Position numbers and translations under genes: made by a program
Notes under the pieces: model-generated
Databases searched by the model: none
The model's input: the letters and a program-made list of their open reading frames with translations, nothing else
Told to the model about the DNA's origin: nothing
In this document: positions 19,296 to 26,152 of the stretch, one piece after another
Layout: the number at the start of each line of letters is the position of its first letter
Numbering within the stretch: the stretch's first letter is position 1
NCBI GenBank assembly: GCA_016194705.1
Contig: JACQAZ010000018.1
Span: 1 to 64,000, forward strand
DNA length: 64,000 bases
Direction of reading: 5' to 3'
From: Elusimicrobiota bacterium
GTDB taxonomy: Bacteria; Elusimicrobiota; Elusimicrobia; UBA1565; UBA9628

Positions 19296-20633
19296 ATGGC
19301 GAATAATGCGGCGGGCCTCTCCTTGGTCTACCCGATGTACAATGAACGGGAGAACATCGCCGAAGCCGTGGCGCACGGGAAGGCCGTCCTCTCGTCGTTG
19401 ACGGGCGATTGGGAGATCATCGTCGTCGACGACGGCAGCACCGACGGCGGAGCCGAGATCGTCGAGGCCCTGTCTCGGAAGGAGCCGCGCGTGCGCCTGA
19501 TCCGCCGCTCCCGGAACGAGGGCCTCGGCAAGACCCTCCGGGAGGGTTTTTCCGCCGCCCGCCTAGGGGTGATGCTCTATTGCGACTCCGACCTTCCTTA
19601 CGACTTGTCGATCCTCAAGGACGCCCTGCCGCTGCTGGCCCGCGCCGACGTCGTCGCGGGCTACCGCTTGAACCGGCGGGAGGCTTTCTTGAGGCTCGTC
19701 TATTCGAAGGTCTACAATTTCCTGATTAAGGCGCTTTTCGGCCTGCCGGTGCGCGACGTCAATTTCTCGTTCAAGCTCCTCAAGAGGCGCGTGCTCGACG
19801 GCATCGAACTGGAATCGCGCGGCAGCTTCATCGACGCGGAGCTGCTGGTCAAGGCGCGCAACGCCGGCTGGCGCTTGGCCGAGGTCGGCGTCGTCTACGC
19901 CCACCGCAAGCACGGGCTATCCAAGCTCTCCAGCCTGGCCACCATCATCGAGATGCTGGGAGAACTCCGCCGCCAATACCCGGAGCTGGCCCGCCCCGGC
20001 GGGGCCGGCTGGCGCTCCGCGGGGTTTCGGGACTTCCTTCATACCGTCTTGCGCCGGGCCAGCTGCCCTTTCGACTATCTTGAAAACCTGGTCCCTCGGC
20101 GGGGCAGGGTCCTCGACGTCGGCTGCGGCCACGGCCTCTTCGCGCATCGGATGGCGGCGGGATCGCCGGAACGCCAGGTCGCGGGGTGGGATCCCGACGC
20201 GCGCAAGCTCGCGCTTGCCCGAAGGCATCTTCCGGCCCTTCCCAATCTGCGTTTTCTCCCTGAGCCCGCATTCCCGGTCCTGACGCAGATAGACGCCGTC
20301 ACCGTCGTCGACGTCCTGCAGTATCTCCCGGCCGCAGAGAAGGACTCTTTCGTGCGGCGCTGCCGCGATCGTCTCGCCCCGGGAGGCCTGCTGCTGATCA
20401 AGGAGATCGATACGCGGCCGATGTGGAAGTACGCCTGGACCCGCCTCCAGGAATCCTTGGCGCTCGCGCTGGGCCTGACGAGGACTCCGTCCGGAAGCAA
20501 GCGACTTTATTTCGAGCCCGCGCAGCGGCACCTTGAGCGGCTGGCGTCCTTGGGCTTCGCGGTCCGGGTCCTGACTCCCCGCACGCGCCTTCCGTATCCC
20601 CACGTCATCATCGCGGGGACCAAGGCCGGATGA
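19296..20633 (+). CDS. GT2 glycosyltransferase fused to a SAM-dependent methyltransferase
   Basis: Protein of 445 residues with two domains. Residues 1-225 are a dolichol-phosphate-mannose-synthase-like GT-A domain (YPMYNERENI, VDDGSTDGG, YCDSDLPYD), which in its family loads sugars onto polyprenyl phosphate. Residues 250-445 are a class I methyltransferase (LDVGCGHGLFAH as the SAM-binding loop, then VTVVDVLQYLP). Such a polyprenyl-phosphate sugar could feed the GT39-like enzyme two genes upstream; that link is an inference. The methyltransferase acceptor cannot be read. It starts 1 base after the preceding gene and converges on the next, minus-strand gene. Confidence 0.85.
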   Translation: MANNAAGLSLVYPMYNERENIAEAVAHGKAVLSSLTGDWEIIVVDDGSTDGGAEIVEALSRKEPRVRLIRRSRNEGLGKTLREGFSAARLGVMLYCDSDLPYDLSILKDALPLLARADVVAGYRLNRREAFLRLVYSKVYNFLIKALFGLPVRDVNFSFKLLKRRVLDGIELESRGSFIDAELLVKARNAGWRLAEVGVVYAHRKHGLSKLSSLATIIEMLGELRRQYPELARPGGAGWRSAGFRDFLHTVLRRASCPFDYLENLVPRRGRVLDVGCGHGLFAHRMAAGSPERQVAGWDPDARKLALARRHLPALPNLRFLPEPAFPVLTQIDAVTVVDVLQYLPAAEKDSFVRRCRDRLAPGGLLLIKEIDTRPMWKYAWTRLQESLALALGLTRTPSGSKRLYFEPAQRHLERLASLGFAVRVLTPRTRLPYPHVIIAGTKAG

Positions 20634-20661
20634 AGCGGCTCGCCATGGAATACCGGATCCC

Positions 20662-22431
20662 CTATCTCCGGCTGCCCGTGAGCCCACCGAAGCGAGCCCT
20701 CCAAAGCGGGAGCTCGCGGCGCTCGGGAAACTCCCGGATCAGAGAGTCGAAGCCCGCCAGGGCTTCGGACCGTCTGCCCAGAGAGCCCAGGGCGATGGCG
20801 CGGCGCAGCCGGGCCTGGTAGTAGCCCGGCAACAGCGCCAGCGCCTGCGAAAACCTGGCCAAGGCCTCCCGCGGCCTTCCTTCGCGGCGGTAGGCCTCCC
20901 CGACGTGGACGAGGACGGCGGGCCAGTCCTGGTCGATCTGCTGGCGCATGGCCCGGAACCACGGTTTCTCGTAAAGGGGCGCGAGGGCTTCCTTGGACGC
21001 CGTCAGCCGTCGAAACCTGGCCGGGTCGTCCTGGAGATCGCGCTGCAGGAGGGTCACGGCGTGGTCCCAGACCTGGTCCTTGCGTACGACGACGGCCCCG
21101 CCCAAGCCCGAGTAAAGGGTATCCTCGAAATAATTCCGGCGCTTCTCCGGATCGAACCTCGGCGCGCGCAGCCTGGCCTCAAGCCCCGACGCCCATGCCC
21201 AGCGCCATCGCGACGGCGGCGCGAGCCAATCCTCGCGGAACTCACGGTCATGCTCGTAGACCGAACGCAGGACTGCGAGGCTGACCAGAGGGTAGAGCTC
21301 GTGGTGCCAATGGCAGGGATCCCTGAAGAGCTCGTTGCCGGGGAGGCCCTGCGGCGAGATCGAACGGAACGCCTTTTCCACGTCCGCCACGGCGGCTCCG
21401 GCGTCGCGCGCCGCCCGGCGGATGATCTCGTTGCGCGCCGGAGAGGTCCTCTCTCCGGGAAGATCTTCGTCGGCCGCCGCGATGTAGTGCGCGCGCGCTT
21501 CGCGAAGGGTGCCGAGTCGGTCGAGCGTCTTGGCCAGGTAGAAATGCCCGAACGCGTCTCTCGGGTACGCCGCGAGGAAGGCCTGGAACCTCTTCGCGGC
21601 CAGACGCAGGTCCCCGCGCTCCCAGGAAGTCCAGGCCTCGAAGTAGAGGGGTTCTTCGAACATCGGCTGGACCGTGGCGGGCGGCGAGTCCCGGAGGTTG
21701 GCGCCCAAGGTCAGCACGACCAGCGGGACTTTCCTCGCGTGCGCCATGCTGGCCATCGTTCGCAGGTTCTTCTCAAAGGCCGGGTTGATCGTCTCCGTCG
21801 GCGGTCCGTCGAAATTGGCCCGGTCGCGGATCCCGATGCGGCGCTCGAGCTCGCGATAGATCCAAAAGACGCTCAAGTGATGCCCGATGAGATAAAGCCG
21901 CGGGTAGGGAGCCTCGGCGTTGTAGAACTCGTTGTTGCCGGTGAGCAGGATGACCAGATCGGGAGAATAGCCGAGGATTTCGCTCAGCACAAGCGCGTCG
22001 CGGCGGCTGTCGTAGCCTCCCATGCCGCAGGCGAGCACCTCGGAGCGACGGCCCGGGAAGGCCGAGGCAAGGAACTCTTGGAGGCGGGTCGTTCCTTCGG
22101 AGGTGAAGGGATCGGCCACCGAGCCCCCGACGATGAAAACGCGCAGAAGGCCTTCCGGCTTGGGCATCACGAACGAGCGGGCCTTCGAGAGCTTGCGCTG
22201 CGGGGTGAGGAGCTCGCGCCCGAAGAGCAGCGGACTTTTCTGGAAATAGGGCTTCAGGATGTCCAGATGGGCGTAGTCGAAATTATCAGAGAGCTCGAGC
22301 CGCGGCGGGGCGCCCCGGGACCATCTCAAGCCAAGTTCGACGGCGCCCAAGAGCGCCAGGGCGGCCGCCAGGCTCAGCAGAGGCGGCAGGCAGATCCTGG
22401 TCCAGCGGCGTAGACGCGCGGAACGCGGCAT
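20662..22431 (-). CDS. SGNH-hydrolase-like protein with TPR repeats, membrane-anchored
   Basis: Protein of 589 residues. An N-terminal hydrophobic helix (about 13-32) suggests a signal anchor. An SGNH-type fold follows: GGSVADPF (nucleophile Ser block), GNNEFYN (Asn block) and DPCHWH (Asp-x-x-His block). TPR-like helices appear at about 235-285 and again at the C-terminus (GEAYRREGRPREALARF, then YYQARLRRAIALGSLGR). Such SGNH/TPR proteins are usually extracytoplasmic and often lie near exopolysaccharide or O-acetylation genes, but the activity is not proven. The gene is on the opposite strand to the radical SAM genes and divergent from the one at 22,495. A weak TATACC at 22,438-22,443 lies 6 bases before the ATG. 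Confidence 0.75.
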   Translation of the reverse strand: MPRSARLRRWTRICLPPLLSLAAALALLGAVELGLRWSRGAPPRLELSDNFDYAHLDILKPYFQKSPLLFGRELLTPQRKLSKARSFVMPKPEGLLRVFIVGGSVADPFTSEGTTRLQEFLASAFPGRRSEVLACGMGGYDSRRDALVLSEILGYSPDLVILLTGNNEFYNAEAPYPRLYLIGHHLSVFWIYRELERRIGIRDRANFDGPPTETINPAFEKNLRTMASMAHARKVPLVVLTLGANLRDSPPATVQPMFEEPLYFEAWTSWERGDLRLAAKRFQAFLAAYPRDAFGHFYLAKTLDRLGTLREARAHYIAAADEDLPGERTSPARNEIIRRAARDAGAAVADVEKAFRSISPQGLPGNELFRDPCHWHHELYPLVSLAVLRSVYEHDREFREDWLAPPSRWRWAWASGLEARLRAPRFDPEKRRNYFEDTLYSGLGGAVVVRKDQVWDHAVTLLQRDLQDDPARFRRLTASKEALAPLYEKPWFRAMRQQIDQDWPAVLVHVGEAYRREGRPREALARFSQALALLPGYYQARLRRAIALGSLGRRSEALAGFDSLIREFPERRELPLWRARFGGLTGSRR

Positions 22432-22494
22432 AAAATTGGTATATTTTTGTGGCGCCGACGGGAGATGCTAACACTTCCGCTCGTCGGAACTCAA

Positions 22495-23394
22495 ATGAAC
22501 GCGAAGACCGACCCCTCCGTCGCGGCGCGCTGGTGGCTGGACTGGCCCGGCGCCGTGTTCACCTGGGACCTGTGGTATTCCTGCAACTACCGCTGCTCCT
22601 ACTGCTGGTGGGAAATGGACGCGCTCTGGGACAAGCTCGCCGAGCAGAACCGGCTCCTGCCCCCGGAGGAGTGGGGGACAGTCTGGGACCGGGTCCACGA
22701 GCGGCATGGGCAGGCGCGCCTGGACCTGCTCGGGGGCGAGCCCCTGCTTTACCCGCGCTTCGACGAGCTCTGCCGCAGGCTCTCGCGCAAGCACAAGCTG
22801 CTCATCACGACCAATCTGTCTCCGGCGACGCCTAAGCTCGAGCGGCTTCTGGGCGGCCTCGACCCGGAGCGGGTCCATTTCGCCGCGAGCTTCCATCCTC
22901 AGTTCACGTCCTTGGACTCCTTCATGGAGAAGACGCTTCTCCTGAAGAGTTCGGGCTTCGAGCCCGCCGCGCTCTTCGTGCCGTGGCCGCCCTTCTTGAG
23001 CCGATTGGAGCAATACCGCGCCGCCTTCCTCGCGCACGATATTCCGTTTTCGCTGATGATCTTCCAGGGGCGCCACGAAGGGAAGGACTACCCCGACGCC
23101 TACACGGCGGGGGAAAAGGAGGCCTTGGGCCAGCTCACGCCCAACGAGGCCGAGACCAAGTACCGCATCCTGCGCGAGTCCACGCTCGGCAAGCTCTGCC
23201 ACTCGGGCCGGGTCTCCGCCAACGTCAAGGGAAACGGGGACGTCTATCGCTGCGGCCAGGACGCCTTCGGCCGCAAGCCGATGGGCAACATCTTCGATCC
23301 GGGGTTCCGCCTCGACGACGCGCCCAAACCCTGCCCGTACCGCCAGTGCAGCTGCAAGGAATTCCGCTATTTGGACGAGCTGATGCCGCGATGA
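22495..23394 (+). CDS. Short CNYRCxYC radical SAM protein (copy 4)
   Basis: Protein of 299 residues with Cys30-Cys34-Cys37 (CNYRCSYC) after WDLWYS, LGGEPLLYPRF as the SAM loop, and a cysteine tail LCHSG, YRCGQ, CPYRQCSC. It is the fourth member of the short family but the only one with no B12-radical SAM partner next to it. ATG 22,495 was preferred; an in-frame ATG at 22,465 would add ten residues that do not match the other copies. The end overlaps the ATG of an O-methyltransferase gene, so this three-gene unit (radical SAM, methyltransferase, MBL-like) is coupled. Confidence 0.87.
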   Translation: MNAKTDPSVAARWWLDWPGAVFTWDLWYSCNYRCSYCWWEMDALWDKLAEQNRLLPPEEWGTVWDRVHERHGQARLDLLGGEPLLYPRFDELCRRLSRKHKLLITTNLSPATPKLERLLGGLDPERVHFAASFHPQFTSLDSFMEKTLLLKSSGFEPAALFVPWPPFLSRLEQYRAAFLAHDIPFSLMIFQGRHEGKDYPDAYTAGEKEALGQLTPNEAETKYRILRESTLGKLCHSGRVSANVKGNGDVYRCGQDAFGRKPMGNIFDPGFRLDDAPKPCPYRQCSCKEFRYLDELMPR

Positions 23395-24470
23395 ACGACG
23401 ACGCGCAGAGAGGAATCGGCCGCGAGCTCGATCGGCTTTCCGTTCTGAGCCAGGACGACAACGGCATGATCTCCCGGGAGGACGGGCGGCTCTTGAAGCT
23501 TCTGGCCGAGACGCGCGGCGCCCGGAGCGCCATCGAGATCGGCTGCGGGGTCGGCTTCTCGACCCTTCACCTGGCTTGCGGGCTGCTCAGGACCGGCGGC
23601 AGGCTCGCCGGCTGGGAGGGAGTCGAGACCAAGGCGAGAGACTGCCGCGAGGCCGTTGCGCGGGCGGGGCTCGGCGGCGTCGTCACCGTGCGCCAGGAGG
23701 ATTTCCTGGACGCCGAGCTGGCGCCCGATCAGCGGTACGATCTGGTCTTTTTGGACGCCATGAAGACCGACACTCTGCTCTACTTCGATCGCCTAATGCC
23801 CCTGCTCGAGACCGGAGGCTTGATCATCGCTCACGACGCGCTCGGCGGCGAGAACGTCAAGATGCGGGACTATCTGGACATGCTCAAGGGCCATCCCTGC
23901 CTCGACACGGTCTTCGTGAGCTCCGAGTACCGCGTCGGCGCGCAAGCCCATCGCGGCGGCGCGGGCATGGCGGTCAGCCGCAAGACGAGCCCCGAGCTCG
24001 ACGATGTCAAAAGCTGGGGCCGGCGCCGCGCCGCGGCCGAGATCGCCGCGCGCCGCGAGCCCGGCACCGCGGCGCGCATGCGGCATTGGCCTGAATTAGA
24101 GTACGTCGATGACTACGGCGGCCGGGGGGTCCTGCTCGTGGTCCCGCCCGCCCCATCGAAGGACGAACTCCTCTTGCTCTGCAGGGCGCTGCTCGAGACC
24201 CGCCCGCGCGACGCCTCGGTCAACATCCACGTCTACGACGAACCCGACGCCGCCGCCAATCGCGACAACTTCCACTACCCCGCCGGCGAGTACTTCGACC
24301 ATCTCGTGGCGCAAATCTTTCGCCATCCCCGGCTCGACCGCGATGAGATACGCTATTTCCCGGAGGGGGTGACGCTTTTGCTCGAGAAGCCCGAGACCGA
24401 TCCGGTCTCTCCGAGCGCGCGCTACGGGCGCTCCCCCCACGCGAGCCCGGCGGCGGGAGCGGCCGCGTGA
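23391..24470 (+). CDS. O-methyltransferase (COMT-like) with an extra C-terminal domain
   Basis: Protein of 359 residues. The first 205 residues are a class I SAM methyltransferase of the catechol/caffeoyl-CoA O-methyltransferase type: AIEIGCGVGFST as the SAM loop, LVFLDAMKTDT as the metal and substrate site, and a following IIAHDAL. The remaining 150 residues include GRGVLLVVPPAPSKDELLLL and a His/Tyr/Asp-rich part; I do not recognise this domain. The start overlaps the TGA of the short radical SAM gene and the end overlaps the GTG of the next gene, which suggests one pathway. Confidence 0.82.
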   Translation: MNDDAQRGIGRELDRLSVLSQDDNGMISREDGRLLKLLAETRGARSAIEIGCGVGFSTLHLACGLLRTGGRLAGWEGVETKARDCREAVARAGLGGVVTVRQEDFLDAELAPDQRYDLVFLDAMKTDTLLYFDRLMPLLETGGLIIAHDALGGENVKMRDYLDMLKGHPCLDTVFVSSEYRVGAQAHRGGAGMAVSRKTSPELDDVKSWGRRRAAAEIAARREPGTAARMRHWPELEYVDDYGGRGVLLVVPPAPSKDELLLLCRALLETRPRDASVNIHVYDEPDAAANRDNFHYPAGEYFDHLVAQIFRHPRLDRDEIRYFPEGVTLLLEKPETDPVSPSARYGRSPHASPAAGAAA

Positions 24471-24829
24471 GCCTCGCCGAGCGCGGCAAGCGCGTCGGCG
24501 CCTGCGGCTGGCTGATCCAGGAAGCCGGGCTCACCCTCTACATCGATCCTTGCGGAGTCTCCGGCGATCTGCCGAAGGCGGACGTCGTCTGTCTGAGCAT
24601 GGTCGATCCGAAGAAGGTCCCCGAGCGCGAGGTGCGCCTGCTCTCGACGCCGCAGACGATCGTGGCCGGCCTGCCGCAGTGCGTGTCCCGATTCAGGCTC
24701 AACCAATTGCCGATACTGCCCGGCCAGGCCAAGGCGGCGCTCGGCGTCGAGATCAGGATCGTCAGCGCGTCCGACGAGGGCGCGGCGCTGGTGCTCAAGT
24801 TCCCGGACTGCGAGCTCGCTTATCCCTGA
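24467..24829 (+). CDS. Degenerate metallo-beta-lactamase-fold-like protein
   Basis: Protein of 120 residues. The start (CGWLIQEAGLTLYIDPCGV, then KADVVCLSMVDPKKVP) matches the beginning of UlaG/YtnP-like metallo-beta-lactamase folds, where the second part normally reads like ITHDHPDH. Here the metal-binding histidines are absent and the protein is about half the family length. It is therefore unlikely to be a metal hydrolase in the usual sense; it may be a structural remnant or a binding protein. GTG 24,467 overlaps the previous stop codon. Homology is a pattern call from short similarity. Confidence 0.5.
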   Translation: MSLAERGKRVGACGWLIQEAGLTLYIDPCGVSGDLPKADVVCLSMVDPKKVPEREVRLLSTPQTIVAGLPQCVSRFRLNQLPILPGQAKAALGVEIRIVSASDEGAALVLKFPDCELAYP

Positions 24830-24838
24830 GGGTCCAAA

Positions 24839-24867
24839 TTGACCGCCGGGCCGCCAAATGGTAAAAT
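24839..24867 (+). promoter_or_regulatory. Sigma70-type promoter for the PqqD-like gene
   Basis: TTGACC at 24,839-24,844 and TAAAAT at 24,862-24,867 are separated by 17 bases. The predicted transcript start is near 24,874, about 13 bases before the ATG at 24,887. This makes the PqqD-like gene a separate transcription unit. Confidence 0.7.
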
Positions 24868-24886
24868 CATCGCGGCCCTTTATCCC

Positions 24887-25180
24887 ATGAAATCCCGCGA
24901 AGGCTTTCTTAAACCCGCCAAGTACCGCCACATGCCCCATGTCGCCTGGCGGCGCGTCGAGGAGGAGTCGGTTCTCCTGAACGTCGACACGAGCGAGTAC
25001 TACTCTCTCGATCCAGTGGGAACACAGATTTGGGAGGGACTCGGCCGCGGCGAGGGCCCCGAGCAGGTCGCGGCGACTTTGGTCGACGAATACGGGATTC
25101 CCCGGGAGCGCGCCGTCAAGGACACGCGCGCCTTCGTCTCAGACCTCTTGAAGGAACGCCTGATCCATCAGGCGGAGTAG
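24887..25180 (+). CDS. PqqD-family peptide-binding protein (RRE-like)
   Basis: Protein of 97 residues with the PqqD pattern: LLNVDTSEYYSLDPVGTQIWEGL, then EQVAATLVDEYGIP and a helical end. PqqD folds bind leader peptides of ribosomal peptides and present them to radical SAM or other maturation enzymes. With the adjoining HprK-like kinase and nucleotidyltransferase fusion it resembles the HPr-rel-A type systems. The start ATG was chosen because an in-frame GTG or TTG start further upstream would sit inside the promoter. Its 3' end overlaps the end of the minus-strand kinase gene by 42 bases. No short precursor peptide was found nearby. Confidence 0.85.
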   Translation: MKSREGFLKPAKYRHMPHVAWRRVEEESVLLNVDTSEYYSLDPVGTQIWEGLGRGEGPEQVAATLVDEYGIPRERAVKDTRAFVSDLLKERLIHQAE

Positions 25181-26152
25181 TTCTTCCAAATTGGCTCGTC
25201 GCTGCGTCCCGAAGCTCAGAGAAACCGCCGGGCAGCCTCTTATTAAGGAAGCCATGGCCGCGGCGCGGCGCAGGGCGATTCCGGCCAGCGCCTTGATTCC
25301 CGCGGCATCCTTGCGCAGCATGTACTCCGTGAGCTGAGGCGTCCCCGCTCCGACGACCAAAGAGGTCAAGAGAGGGGCCGCCGCCGCAAGCCGCGACCGT
25401 CGGCCGGCCTTCGGCAAGTCCTCTTTGGAGCGCTTCCCCGCGACGACCAAGCCGGGCTTGACGGGGCCCGATAGGGCGTCCTTGAAAAACGGAAGGTCCA
25501 CGAGGACCTTCGGCCCGTGACGGCTGCGCGAAAGCTCCCGGCAGAACTGCGGCGGTATGCCTGAGCGGTCCTCGGCGGGCTGCAGTCCCAGCCGCAGCGG
25601 AAAGGGCCACAATCGCCCGTCGGGACCGAGCAGCGGCGTGTCCTCCGAGAGCAGCTTCGCCTTGCCTGAGCGAAGGACATCCAAGCAGAGCCTGGTCTTG
25701 CCTCCGCCGGACGGCAGAAGGACGATGACGCCCATGCCCCTGTAGGCCAGGCCCAACGAGTGGACTCTATGGAAGCCCTTCAAATCCAAGAGGTAGCCGG
25801 CCCGCGAACAAATCAGCAGATAGCCCAGCTCGCGCAGGAGGGCCGGGTCCTCGGAGAAAATCTCCGCCGTTTCGGCGGCGTAGTCCAAATTCGTCAGCGC
25901 CCGACCGTTGTGATCGACGATCCGCCGTCCGTCCCGATCGTAGGCCGAGAAATGACGCCGGCGCAGGAAGGGTCTCGCGTCCGGGATCGCCGAGCGCGCG
26001 ATGGGACCGAGGTTGAGCGTCGCGCGAAAATGGGGGGGGTCGCCGTCCGCCTCGAAATAGGCGAAGTCGCGGCGCAATTCGTCGAGGACTCCGGCGTCCG
26101 AACAGGCCAGGCGCCCGCGGACGCCGAAGAAGTCGAGGCTCAGCTCAGACAC
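25139..26152 (-). CDS. HprK-like P-loop kinase
   Basis: Protein of 337 residues. A P-loop PSGGGKT at 147-153 is preceded by an aromatic/hydrophobic strand and followed by LLSEDTPLLGPDG, as in HPr kinase-related proteins that occur with PqqD proteins. The N-terminal 140 residues resemble the domain found in HprK-related kinase A-type proteins. The start is GTG 26,152, which gives MSELSLDFFG and overlaps the end of the upstream gene by 13 bases. A phosphorylation role on a peptide or carrier is inferred from family context. HPr itself is not encoded in the window. Confidence 0.8.
   Translation of the reverse strand: MSELSLDFFGVRGRLACSDAGVLDELRRDFAYFEADGDPPHFRATLNLGPIARSAIPDARPFLRRRHFSAYDRDGRRIVDHNGRALTNLDYAAETAEIFSEDPALLRELGYLLICSRAGYLLDLKGFHRVHSLGLAYRGMGVIVLLPSGGGKTRLCLDVLRSGKAKLLSEDTPLLGPDGRLWPFPLRLGLQPAEDRSGIPPQFCRELSRSRHGPKVLVDLPFFKDALSGPVKPGLVVAGKRSKEDLPKAGRRSRLAAAAPLLTSLVVGAGTPQLTEYMLRKDAAGIKALAGIALRRAAAMASLIRGCPAVSLSFGTQRRANLEELLRLMDQAFLQEV

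Noticed and set aside
20905-22413. 502-codon plus-strand frame opposite the SGNH/TPR gene
   Set aside because: No recognisable domain and biased composition; the minus strand carries signal anchor, SGNH blocks and TPR repeats.
22465-22494. Alternative ATG of the fourth short radical SAM gene
   Set aside because: It would add ten residues that do not match the paralogs. ATG 22,495 keeps the common N-terminal length.
24830-24886. Small precursor peptide gene before the PqqD-like gene
   Set aside because: The interval contains a promoter and a short leader only; no start-stop frame of useful length with a leader-like sequence was found.
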